Source of the DNA: Cyclobacteriaceae bacterium
GTDB lineage: Bacteria; Bacteroidota; Bacteroidia; Cytophagales; Cyclobacteriaceae
Direction of reading: 5' to 3'
Assembly (NCBI GenBank): GCA_016787625.1
Contig: JAEUUD010000013.1
Coordinates: 1 to 37,352, forward strand
DNA: 37,352 nucleotides
A program made the translations under genes and the position numbers. How positions within the stretch are numbered: position 1 is the first letter of the stretch; each line of letters starts with the position of its first letter. Shown here in pieces: positions 16,701 through 22,808 of the stretch. The notes beneath the pieces are model-generated. The model ran no database searches. It was given only the letters and a program-made list of their open reading frames with translations, and was not told the origin of the DNA.

Positions 16701-17395
16701 ATCGACACCAGCAAAAAGATAAAACCGATATCGGCTCCCCACCGACTCTGAAGAAACCTTGTCAGCAAAGAGATGGCCATGAACAGCATCCCAACCCCAG
16801 CCAGAATGAAACCAAAAGACCATGCACTGTCTGCCACTTCTACTTTAGGTGCTGATACATGGAATAACGTTTGATCAAAATGCCTGATGGGTATGCCTGA
16901 AGGTGAAGAAGGGCCTGCAAGATCAAGGTCCTTGAAGGCAAATATGTCTTCATTAAGGTCCGGAGAGAGAAAGCTGTTGGTGATGTGATACCTGTTCTTC
17001 AGCGTAAGCACATGAAAGAGAAACCCCTTCCCAAAAGGCCATTTCTTAAGCAAGTAGTCTCCACGCTGATTGGAAAAAAAGGACAATGAATCGAGGGCCG
17101 TCCATGCCGACAATTCAGGGATGTATTCATTTCTGTTCCAGGCCTTAACACCGGTGCTGTCTACATAGACAAAGTAATTAAGGGAGTTATCCCACGTTCT
17201 GGAGCTAACATCCAGTGAATCCCGGAGAATCGCACTCGCTTCCCGATCAACCTTTTCGTATTCCTCGTTGATGCTATTTTCAATGGAAGTTCTTGCAACA
17301 TCAGGAAGTTGAGCGCTGTACCGAAGGCGAAGCCAATAACCAAAGGCGATAAGAGAGACAGCCAGAATGAGCGGTACGAGTATCCGACGAGACAT
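13781..17395 (-). CDS. Large multi-TM sensor histidine kinase (NtrY-like), orphan
   Basis: A 1204-residue kinase starting at MSRRILVPL (ATG 17395). A longer frame from 17467 would run into the DUF983 gene and is rejected. The N-terminal two thirds hold about twelve hydrophobic segments: one near the start, about eight between roughly 200 and 480, then three flanking two extracytoplasmic regions. A HAMP-like region (ITRKLKQTTF ... DEIGLLVNEYNRM) precedes the kinase. The H-box VAHEIKNPLTPMKL places the phosphorylated His near 997. The ATPase has N-box NMIINAMQA, G1 DNGVGIP, F-box PQFTTK and G2 GTGLGLAM. No response regulator is adjacent. It lies 37 bp after DUF983, at the end of the oxidase maturation genes, so it may be co-transcribed; an oxygen- or respiration-linked signal is conceivable but unproven. 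Confidence 0.9.
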   Translation of the reverse strand: MSRRILVPLILAVSLIAFGYWLRLRYSAQLPDVARTSIENSINEEYEKVDREASAILRDSLDVSSRTWDNSLNYFVYVDSTGVKAWNRNEYIPELSAWTALDSLSFFSNQRGDYLLKKWPFGKGFLFHVLTLKNRYHITNSFLSPDLNEDIFAFKDLDLAGPSSPSGIPIRHFDQTLFHVSAPKVEVADSAWSFGFILAGVGMLFMAISLLTRFLQSRWGADIGFIFLLVSIYAVRWSMVQFGFPALFAQSDIFDPKIFASSALNASMGDLLLNAIGVLLLIVFLFRNFNKLNVVRYVLSREGLTRWIAAIICLLLSFFAVLFSYNFIEVIYHNSSQTLDISQAVPLNWVRVVAFLAVLTGTISAFLFVHMLVSLSRHLVPESNAGFLVMILIAAVLFFAQYVVSGNDNSISLVTALIFIPLIRWLRFDKLEFKFTFRFFIYLVFSLTVFSVHHSLTIRVFHMERLVRDQFRYAKDFLTERDVFGEYLLEQARLRIAADQFIKARMASPLFTKNAVIDKVKRVYLNSYFDRYELDVTTRSSLDTTNLTTSNLPASGFVATGYPGILYAGTASGEAVRRYHVGIPIEYQRPVGSVELDLVLKRIVPDNVFPELLVDNRFSQIYRNRDFSYAIFRHGRLVNSFGSFNYERDFPKTLLGEASMYDRGLEGTGYFHVGLEESESAAAIVSAPLHKWSSFATNVSAWFVIGLMVLLVVQGMAGGISLLQGSQIGYTARIQLFLFLAFVLPVLAVSMTTLTWLGRSNEAATKQDFLERSAAISQRVEGFISVDSAGAMPSLENWLVENAPVVKTDISVYSPEGKLFTTSQPTLFEDRLLSTRMNREAFREIVIEGSRNAVTNERIGDLQYSCAYTAVLSPKTGRLIAVVSLPFFESATFLQRGQTMILANILNVFVIVFLIFSFLSFLAAGNLTFPIRFITRKLKQTTFTGENKPITWKTTDEIGLLVNEYNRMVLNLDDSKRALAQSEKESAWREMAKQVAHEIKNPLTPMKLTLQQMEQGLGAGDLSTERSKKSVAVLLRQVEILNDIASSFSSFARMPSAVPQRLDLIKALTDIIGLFNAGTGPGITLKVPSQPLWISIDPSALHRAISNMIINAMQAGSDDRPLAIEITVSSKGPVAHVAISDNGVGIPASLQPKVFQPQFTTKQSGTGLGLAMTRQAIVQAGGRAWFESSEGKGTTFYVELPIVE

Positions 17396-17432
17396 GTGTA
17401 TCAACGTGGTAACGAAGATACCAAAACTGAGT

Positions 17433-17810
17433 TTAGGAATTGCGTTGGTTATAGCGTAGGCCCCCAAACCAGTACAGCCAGATCACCCGTGACATCCTGA
17501 AAGAATAGGGCATGATGCCCACAGCAATGACGGCAACCAACAGCAGGAACAGCCACTCAGGAAGGCTCCAGAAATAATACATGGTCACACCGGCAAGCGT
17601 GACAAGCACAACGTTAAAGGCGTACGTAATGAACATAGAACCAAAATAAAATCCAGGTTCAGGTTCAAACCCGGCGCCGCATACAGGGCATTGCGGATGC
17701 ATTTCGGCAAAATGCATGACTTCTGAAATCGGATGCTTGAAAATAGATCCTTCTCTGCAGGCCGGGCACTTACCGGTAAACAGGGCCTTTCGGTAGCTCG
17801 TGTTGCTCAT
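17433..17810 (-). CDS. DUF983 family protein
   Basis: A 125-residue protein of the DUF983 family. Two CxxC pairs, C15/C18 (CPACREG) and C41/C44 (CPVCGAGFEPEPGFYFG), form a rubredoxin-like metal site near the N-terminus. Two membrane helices follow (about 51-74 and 79-98). The motif EPEPGFYFGSMFITY is the family hallmark. Function is unknown, but the gene is commonly found with cytochrome oxidase or respiratory genes. Its ATG at 17810 lies inside the preceding gene (41-bp overlap); no later plausible start exists before the CxxC motif. Confidence 0.85.
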   Translation of the reverse strand: MSNTSYRKALFTGKCPACREGSIFKHPISEVMHFAEMHPQCPVCGAGFEPEPGFYFGSMFITYAFNVVLVTLAGVTMYYFWSLPEWLFLLLVAVIAVGIMPYSFRMSRVIWLYWFGGLRYNQRNS

Positions 17811-18027
17811 TCGATTTAGTTGTCCGATACCACATATACGCGATCACAGCCACAGCGAGGTATGGCGCAAAGAATAGGTATAGAATGCCTGTATTAATCC
17901 CTGCAGCTATTCCAATGTTCCCGTTGCTTACATTGTTTTCCAGGGTGGTCTTGCACATCGCACACTGGCCAACGGCACCTGCAACAGGACCCATAAGGAA
18001 GCAGCCGATGAGTAAAAGACGTTTCAC
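17770..18027 (-). CDS. Small CxxC membrane protein of the oxidase maturation cluster
   Basis: An 85-residue protein. The ATG at 18087 lies well inside the DUF420 gene. A GTG at 18027 overlaps the DUF420 stop in the form GTGA and leads directly into a signal-like helix (KRLLLIGCFLMGPVAGAVG), so it is taken as the start. The mature N-terminus reads QCAMCKTTLENNVSNG, with C22 and C25 as a CxxC outside the membrane, followed by a hydrophobic hairpin at about 36-66 (IGIAAGINTGILYLFFAPYLAVAVIAYMWY) and a short charged tail. I recognise similar uncharacterised proteins next to SCO and DUF420 genes in Bacteroidota. The CxxC could bind copper or serve in thiol exchange during CuA assembly; this is inference only. 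Confidence 0.75.
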   Translation of the reverse strand: MKRLLLIGCFLMGPVAGAVGQCAMCKTTLENNVSNGNIGIAAGINTGILYLFFAPYLAVAVIAYMWYRTTKSNEQHELPKGPVYR

Positions 18028-18542
18028 TTGTAGTAAGGACTTATCATGATATATACCAGAACGCCTGTAATGGCTACATAGAGCCATACTGGGAATGTAA
18101 ATTTAGCCAAACGCCGGTGACGCTCAAAATTTCCCGCAAGGGCCCTTGAAAACGTAAAGAGAATCATAGGAACTACCGCCACTGAGAGCAAGATATGTGA
18201 GATCAGGATGATCAGATAGATGGTTTTCATCACCCCCTCTCCTCCGAAGGTTGTTGGCTCGCTTGTCATGTGATAAATCACGTACATGATGAGAAAGGCA
18301 GCAGAGAGGAAAATACAAAACCGGTTGATGGTCTCATGCAGAAACCGCTTTTTGTTCCGAATAGCAACAAAGGATACAACCAGCAGAACAGCTGTTATCC
18401 CATTGATGGTAGCGTAAATGGGCGGTAGAAACGAAAAGTCATAGCCTTTAATCTGAACCTTAAAGAGAACAGCTACAACGATGGGAATAAGTATGGAAAG
18501 TGCAATGATAAGCTTCCTGTGTGGTTCCTTGTTGTCTTCCAT
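18024..18542 (-). CDS. DUF420 membrane protein, CtaM-like oxidase assembly factor
   Basis: A 172-residue DUF420 protein with five hydrophobic segments (about 11-28, 41-60, 74-92, 107-128, 147-166). The conserved motifs include RFLHETINRF, MYVIYHMTSEPTTFGGEG and YLIILISHILLSVAVVPM, with histidines likely to face one side of the membrane. The Bacillus DUF420 protein CtaM (YozB) is needed for an active aa3-type oxidase, and the gene here lies just after the oxidase operon, so an assembly role is a reasonable inference. It follows the SCO-like gene after 1 bp and overlaps the next gene at GTGA. Confidence 0.88.
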   Translation of the reverse strand: MEDNKEPHRKLIIALSILIPIVVAVLFKVQIKGYDFSFLPPIYATINGITAVLLVVSFVAIRNKKRFLHETINRFCIFLSAAFLIMYVIYHMTSEPTTFGGEGVMKTIYLIILISHILLSVAVVPMILFTFSRALAGNFERHRRLAKFTFPVWLYVAITGVLVYIMISPYYK

Positions 18543-18543
18543 G

Positions 18544-19044
18544 TCAATAATGCTTGAGGAGTATTTTCAATTCCACCCTGAGCCTATCCACTTCATCCCT
18601 GGAACGAATGTCATAGTAACCCCTGATACGACCTTCATGGTCAAACAAGACTGTTTGTCGAGGCGCTTGAACAGCAAATATGCATGTCCTTAATTTCACC
18701 ATGGAAGCACTATCCAATTGGAGCAAGTCAGCATCAACCAACAGCACGTCATTATCACCTACCTCCCGGGCCACAGCATTGAGGATACCGGGGGCTTCAG
18801 TCAAAGCATGGTCTGGAAATGCAATGACGTTTGCTGATCTGCGTTTGCCATTCAGGTACTCCCAAATTGAATCCGGTAAATGGTAAGGCACTGTTGGGGA
18901 CTGCCCGCAATAGCCTGGAAGCCCAACGATACCTTGCTCATGAAGAACAGGGATGTCGAACTGATTGGAGCCAGCATACTTAAGAAAAACAAAGACGAGG
19001 CCGGGAAGCAGTAATGCGAGGAACAGGTAGGACTTCTTTCTCAC
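18544..19044 (-). CDS. SCO-like protein without copper-binding residues
   Basis: A 166-residue protein with one N-terminal membrane anchor (YLFLALLLPGLVFVFLKYAG). The C-terminal stretch FDHEGRIRGYYDIRSRDEVDRL closely resembles the end of Bacteroidota SCO1/SenC proteins, and the locus is where SCO normally sits. The usual CxxxC copper site and the later conserved His are absent: only C46 (LPGYCGQSP) and C121 (LRTCIFAV) occur, 75 residues apart. It is also shorter than most SCO proteins. The start is GTG at 19044, right after a terminator hairpin. SCO proteins deliver copper to the CuA site of subunit II; this one probably cannot do so in the standard way. SCO ancestry is moderately secure; function is open. 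Confidence 0.65.
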   Translation of the reverse strand: MRKKSYLFLALLLPGLVFVFLKYAGSNQFDIPVLHEQGIVGLPGYCGQSPTVPYHLPDSIWEYLNGKRRSANVIAFPDHALTEAPGILNAVAREVGDNDVLLVDADLLQLDSASMVKLRTCIFAVQAPRQTVLFDHEGRIRGYYDIRSRDEVDRLRVELKILLKHY

Positions 19045-19049
19045 GGTTT

Positions 19050-19085
19050 TAAATAAAGAAGGCTAGAGTCGACACCCTAGCCTTC
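19050..19085 (-). terminator. Intrinsic terminator at end of ACIII-oxidase operon
   Basis: On the minus strand a 9-bp stem (GAAGGCTAG with complement, arms 19077-19085 and 19058-19066) and a 10-nt loop are followed by TTTATTT. It begins 19 bp after the stop of subunit IV and ends just before the GTG of the SCO-like gene, so expression of the maturation genes would need readthrough or another promoter. Confidence 0.7.
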
Positions 19086-19104
19086 GTGGTAAGGTTAGGT
19101 ATGG

Positions 19105-19422
19105 CTATTGAGGGATGATCATCATGCCTTCGTAAACGAAAGCAACCAGCATCCAAACAACAAAAATCATGGGAATAAGTACAGCCCAAAAAAGGACTTT
19201 CACTTCATAGCGAAGGTGCATAAACTCGCCAACGATGTACCCGGCTTTCACGATGGTCAGGAACACAAAGAGAAAAGTCTTCATGGCTCCATGGGGCAAT
19301 GTAAAGGCGATGATAAACTCAACAACCGTTACAGCGAGAAGTATGAGCGCTACCCGCCACAACTTCTTGATTTTCTCCTTGTCCGGAGGAAGGACGACGA
19401 CTTGAGGTTCCTTATGCGACAT
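19105..19422 (-). CDS. Cytochrome c oxidase subunit IV
   Basis: A 105-residue bacterial subunit IV (CtaF/COX4_pro type) with three membrane helices at about 21-41, 48-68 and 79-97. The motif VKAGYIVGEFMHLRYEVK is typical, with the MHL core seen in the family. It has no cofactor and stabilises the oxidase core. It lies 15 bp after the second subunit III gene and is the last gene before the terminator. Confidence 0.88.
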   Translation of the reverse strand: MSHKEPQVVVLPPDKEKIKKLWRVALILLAVTVVEFIIAFTLPHGAMKTFLFVFLTIVKAGYIVGEFMHLRYEVKVLFWAVLIPMIFVVWMLVAFVYEGMMIIPQ

Positions 19423-19437
19423 GGTTAGTAAGTTATC

Positions 19438-20211
19438 TTAAACAAGGTAAAAGAATGTAAACACGAATACCCAAACAAGGTCTACAAAGTGCCAGTATAA
19501 GCCGACTTTCTCCACCATTTCATAGTGGCCGCGGCGATCATAAACACCTGTGACGGCATTATAGAATACCAGGAAGTTCAGCAGCACGCCGCTGAATACG
19601 TGAAACCCGTGAAAGCCCGTGATAAAGAAAAAGAAATCAGCAAAAGCAGGCGGTCCATATTGATTAACATGGAGGTTTGCTCCAAATACGCCGACCTGGT
19701 CCCACACTCCCGTTTTGGAATTGAAGACATTCATCATGGTAGGCGTGTCTGTGCCAATGATGAAGTGCGTCCACTCCCATGCCTGACAGCTAAGGAAAGT
19801 GAGGCCACCAACGAGTGTCCACAGCATCCACTTTTCGACAGCTACCCGGTCCATCCGATGTCCGGCTTCAACGGCCAACACCATCGTAACCGAACTCATG
19901 ATGAGTACGAACGTCATGAATCCTACAAACACGAGCGGCAATTCTACACCATGAAGGAAGGGCACAGCATCAAATACTTTTTCAGGAATCGGCCAATGGG
20001 TGGTGGCAAACTGGAAGGCCTCAACCGCGCCATCGTAGGCTGGATTTGAAGAACGCACCAAACCGTATGTAATCAAGAGACCTGAGAATGTAAAGGCATC
20101 TGACATCAGGAAGAACCACATCATGAGCTTGCCGTAGCTGGCGCCCATCGGGGATGTACCACCATCCCATACGCTTTTCCCAGGTGAAACTGCCGCGGTC
20201 GAATGATCCAT
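19438..20211 (-). CDS. Cytochrome c oxidase subunit III (long copy)
   Basis: A 257-residue subunit III with seven hydrophobic segments. The markers are KLMMWFFLMSDAFTFSGLLI at the N-terminus, CQAWEWTHFI in the middle, ITGFHGFHVFSGVLL, and the C-terminal GLYWHFVDLVWVFVFTFFYL, which carries the conserved WHFVD motif. It is longer than the neighbouring copy owing to an insertion after the WEW motif that contains a TPTMMNVFNSKTGVWDQVG stretch. Subunit III has no redox centre but protects turnover and may form the oxygen channel. In Bacteroidota two subunit III-like genes in tandem are common. A 71-bp gap precedes it, with a weak promoter candidate. Confidence 0.92.
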   Translation of the reverse strand: MDHSTAAVSPGKSVWDGGTSPMGASYGKLMMWFFLMSDAFTFSGLLITYGLVRSSNPAYDGAVEAFQFATTHWPIPEKVFDAVPFLHGVELPLVFVGFMTFVLIMSSVTMVLAVEAGHRMDRVAVEKWMLWTLVGGLTFLSCQAWEWTHFIIGTDTPTMMNVFNSKTGVWDQVGVFGANLHVNQYGPPAFADFFFFITGFHGFHVFSGVLLNFLVFYNAVTGVYDRRGHYEMVEKVGLYWHFVDLVWVFVFTFFYLV

Positions 20212-20243
20212 AGAAAGGTTTATTTCAGGTATTTATTATGACG

Positions 20244-20274
20244 CTAATCTACTACCGAATGGATGAATTATCAA
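20244..20274 (-). promoter_or_regulatory. Weak internal promoter candidate upstream of the long subunit III gene
   Basis: The minus strand shows TTG, a 20-bp spacer, and TAGATTAG, six of six informative positions except one against TAnnTTTG. It lies 32 bp before the ATG in the 71-bp gap, the longest inside the oxidase operon. Weak evidence. Confidence 0.25.
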
Positions 20275-20282
20275 TCAGGTTT

Positions 20283-20870
20283 CTATCGATTTATCGTTAG
20301 AAATATGTACAAATAGACCCACAGGAAGCCAAGAAAATGCCAGTAGGTGGTGCACATTTCGATCTGAGCCAGATTCCCTGAATGAATGCGATCCCTGGAA
20401 GCTGATCGCATAACAATCAAGAGGAAAATGAGGGCGCTGACGATGTGCAATCCATGGAACCCAGTGATTACATAGACAAATGACCCGGAAGGGTTGCCTA
20501 CAAAATAAACGCTCTTGCTCACCAGATCACCCCACCCCAGGACCTGGGCCCCGAGGAAAATCACGCCCAGCACGGCTGTTATGATGAGCATCAGCTGCAA
20601 CCGCCCAGTGCTGTTACTCTTGGCGGCAAAGTAACCGATCTGCATGGTGATGCTGCTGATCAGAATAATTCCTGTTGAAAAAGTGAAAATCCCAGGCAGC
20701 TCAAAGAACTGCCAATTGCCTTCAGCCTGTCTGACAATGTAGGCCGATGTCCATGAGGCAAACAGCATCACCACTGTAGCCATAAAAAGCCACAAGGCAA
20801 ACTTCTTTGGATTCATTGCCAGGGGCTTCCTGGGTTCCTCAACAATCTTCATGTCATCCACCTTGCTCAT
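20283..20870 (-). CDS. Cytochrome c oxidase subunit III (short copy)
   Basis: A 195-residue heme-copper oxidase subunit III with five hydrophobic segments. The markers are KFALWLFMATVVMLFASWTS, the middle LGWGDL motif, ITGFHGLHIVSALIF and the C-terminal TYWHFLGFLWVYLYIFL. It lacks two helices relative to the long copy, which matches the five-helix subunit III type of many bacterial oxidases. It starts 6 bp after ctaB. Which of the two copies is the structural subunit III in the aa3 enzyme cannot be told; both may be present in the ACIII-oxidase supercomplex. Confidence 0.92.
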   Translation of the reverse strand: MSKVDDMKIVEEPRKPLAMNPKKFALWLFMATVVMLFASWTSAYIVRQAEGNWQFFELPGIFTFSTGIILISSITMQIGYFAAKSNSTGRLQLMLIITAVLGVIFLGAQVLGWGDLVSKSVYFVGNPSGSFVYVITGFHGLHIVSALIFLLIVMRSASRDRIHSGNLAQIEMCTTYWHFLGFLWVYLYIFLTINR

Positions 20871-20876
20871 ATCCCA

Positions 20877-21770
20877 TCAATTGATTTTATCCAACAAGTA
20901 AGCAATCTGAACAACGGGCAGATAAATGAATGACCCAAACATGATGCGAAGCGCTGATTGCCGGCTACCGGTCTTCATAAGAGAAAACGTTTGTGCGAAA
21001 AAAGCCACACCACATACCGTTGCTACAATGGCAGAGTCAAGGCCTGTCATCCCAAACTTGGCCGGTAACAATCCCAACGGAATGAGGAACATCGTGTAGA
21101 TCATGATCTGAATGGCAGTGTTAAGATCTCTGCCTCCGCCTGAGGGAAGCAATTTAAATCCTGCTTTCTTGTAGTCATCATCTGCCACCCAGGCGATCGC
21201 CCAAAAGTGAGGGAACTGCCACACAAACTGAATCCCGAAAATGATCAACGCCTCATGCGCTACAGACCCAGTTGCAGCTATCCAGCCCAGCAATGGTGGC
21301 AAAGCTCCGGGAAAGGCTCCAACAAAAACCGCGATAGGTCCCACGCGCTTCAGCGGCGTGTATACAAAGCAATAAAGGATCAATGAAACGAGTGAGAGCA
21401 TCACGGTGAGTGGATTGGTGAACATCCACAACAGCACCAGGCTCACCATGGCACACACCATCGAGAAGATGATGGCTTCCTGCACCGTTACACGATGCGT
21501 GGGTAGCGGCCTTGATTTGGTTCGGTCCATCATCGCGTCCAGGTCACGTTCAATCACTTGATTGATACTGACGGACGCTCCTGAAAGAAGAAATCCTGCT
21601 GCCGTCAAAATGGTCAAGGTTATCCAGTTGACTTCTCCCCTTGTTGCCAGACTATACCCAAATGCGCATGAGAAGGCCACCAGCGCCGACAGCCTGGGCT
21701 TCAGCAATTCCCAATAAGCAAGTGCCTTGAGAGGTATTGAAAGGGATCCGGTTGATTGAGGGGTTATCAT
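20877..21770 (-). CDS. ctaB: Protoheme IX farnesyltransferase (heme O synthase)
   Basis: A 297-residue UbiA-superfamily prenyltransferase with about nine membrane helices. The first Asp-rich motif is NQVIERDLDAMMDRTKSRPLP (two pieces, core ERDLDAMMDRT), and the second active-site loop is AWVADDDYKKAGFKLLP, both typical of CtaB/Cox10. The enzyme adds the farnesyl chain to heme B to give heme O, the first step to the heme A needed by the aa3 oxidase encoded alongside. Its ATG overlaps the ctaA stop (ATGA at 21767-21770), so the two heme-modifying enzymes are translationally coupled. Confidence 0.97.
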   Translation of the reverse strand: MITPQSTGSLSIPLKALAYWELLKPRLSALVAFSCAFGYSLATRGEVNWITLTILTAAGFLLSGASVSINQVIERDLDAMMDRTKSRPLPTHRVTVQEAIIFSMVCAMVSLVLLWMFTNPLTVMLSLVSLILYCFVYTPLKRVGPIAVFVGAFPGALPPLLGWIAATGSVAHEALIIFGIQFVWQFPHFWAIAWVADDDYKKAGFKLLPSGGGRDLNTAIQIMIYTMFLIPLGLLPAKFGMTGLDSAIVATVCGVAFFAQTFSLMKTGSRQSALRIMFGSFIYLPVVQIAYLLDKIN

Positions 21771-22792
21771 TTTGCAAGTGCCGGTTCAGGTGTGCCATAG
21801 GTCTGGAGATAGATCTGGTACATCCAGCCCACAGAAATGATAGCCACCAGAAGATGGATGGGTTGCATGATTGCGGGTACATTGAAATATGCCATCGCTG
21901 TCCCTGTCAACAGGGAGCACAAAATTAAGAGGAATGAGACAAGGTGTAAAGTCTTTTCCGCACTCGTTTTTCTCAATTGAAAATAGATGCCACCCTGCAC
22001 AAGGATCACCACCCAGGAAAATGAGCGATGGATAACAAAGTCAGCGCCAGCCTGTGCAATCCATGCCTCACGGGGTACTGAGGCAGCAAGTCGATCGAGG
22101 GTTTCGCGTACCTGGGTACCCAGGAATATCTGGATCAGGAAAGTCGCCATTCCTGCCAGGAGCCAAGGCCTGACTCCCCTGGCTACCGGTGGCCCTACAG
22201 GTTCTGATCGCACCCAAAGCCACACAATGAGGGCTACCATCACAATAGCGAGGAACATATGAACGGTGACCGTCCAGGCAGTCAGATTCGTGGAGACGAC
22301 AATGGAACCAAACCAGCCCTGAAACAGAACGAGGATAAGCAGCACCAGCGAACCGCTAAACAATCCACGTGTTGAACCTCGCAGCGGTATGGCGCTTATA
22401 AAAAGTGCGATAATCAAAAGTCCAATGATTGCACCCACCAGTCGGTTGACGTATTCAACCCAGGTTTTAACGGCATTAAAGTCAGCCTCCTCCAGTACAG
22501 CCTGGTCATTCACAAGCTTGTCGGCTGTATCATTCAATCCGAATGCAGTCAGGTACCTGGCGAACTTCTGGTTTTTCCGGTCACGGTAGTCAGCGTATTG
22601 TTGCTTGTAATCGGCAGGCAGTTCACTGACACTTGTTGGCGGTATCCAGTTGCCGAAGCATGTAGGCCAATCTGGGCAGCCCATGCCTGATCCTGTACTC
22701 CGTACAATACCGCCCACGAGGATAAGAAAATAAACAGCGACCAGGGTTGCTAAGCAGAGCTTATGGAACCGTCTGGTCGCTGGTAAGGTCAA
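21767..22792 (-). CDS. ctaA: Heme A synthase
   Basis: A 341-residue CtaA/Cox15 protein with eight predicted membrane helices in two four-helix halves. The N-terminal half has the loop GMGCPDWPTCFGNWIPP with the conserved Cys pair and a histidine-bearing helix around VEYVNRLVGAIIG. The second half contains VIHRSFSWVVILVQ and MQPIHLLVAIISVG with heme-ligand histidines. It converts the C8 methyl of heme O to formyl. The start is TTG at 22792; no ATG or GTG is available between the coxA stop (22809) and the first helix, so TTG is the best choice. It lies 16 bp after coxA. Confidence 0.95.
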   Translation of the reverse strand: MTLPATRRFHKLCLATLVAVYFLILVGGIVRSTGSGMGCPDWPTCFGNWIPPTSVSELPADYKQQYADYRDRKNQKFARYLTAFGLNDTADKLVNDQAVLEEADFNAVKTWVEYVNRLVGAIIGLLIIALFISAIPLRGSTRGLFSGSLVLLILVLFQGWFGSIVVSTNLTAWTVTVHMFLAIVMVALIVWLWVRSEPVGPPVARGVRPWLLAGMATFLIQIFLGTQVRETLDRLAASVPREAWIAQAGADFVIHRSFSWVVILVQGGIYFQLRKTSAEKTLHLVSFLLILCSLLTGTAMAYFNVPAIMQPIHLLVAIISVGWMYQIYLQTYGTPEPALAK

Positions 22793-22808
22793 TGGAATTT
22801 GTCGGCCG

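Noticed and set aside
17396..17467. N-terminal extension of the histidine kinase (start at 17467)
   Set aside because: It would overlap the DUF983 gene, and the extension has no conserved character; MSRRILVPL at 17395 gives a normal first membrane helix.
19525..20049. A 174-codon plus-strand open frame
   Set aside because: Fully antisense to the long subunit III gene, with no domain-like pattern.
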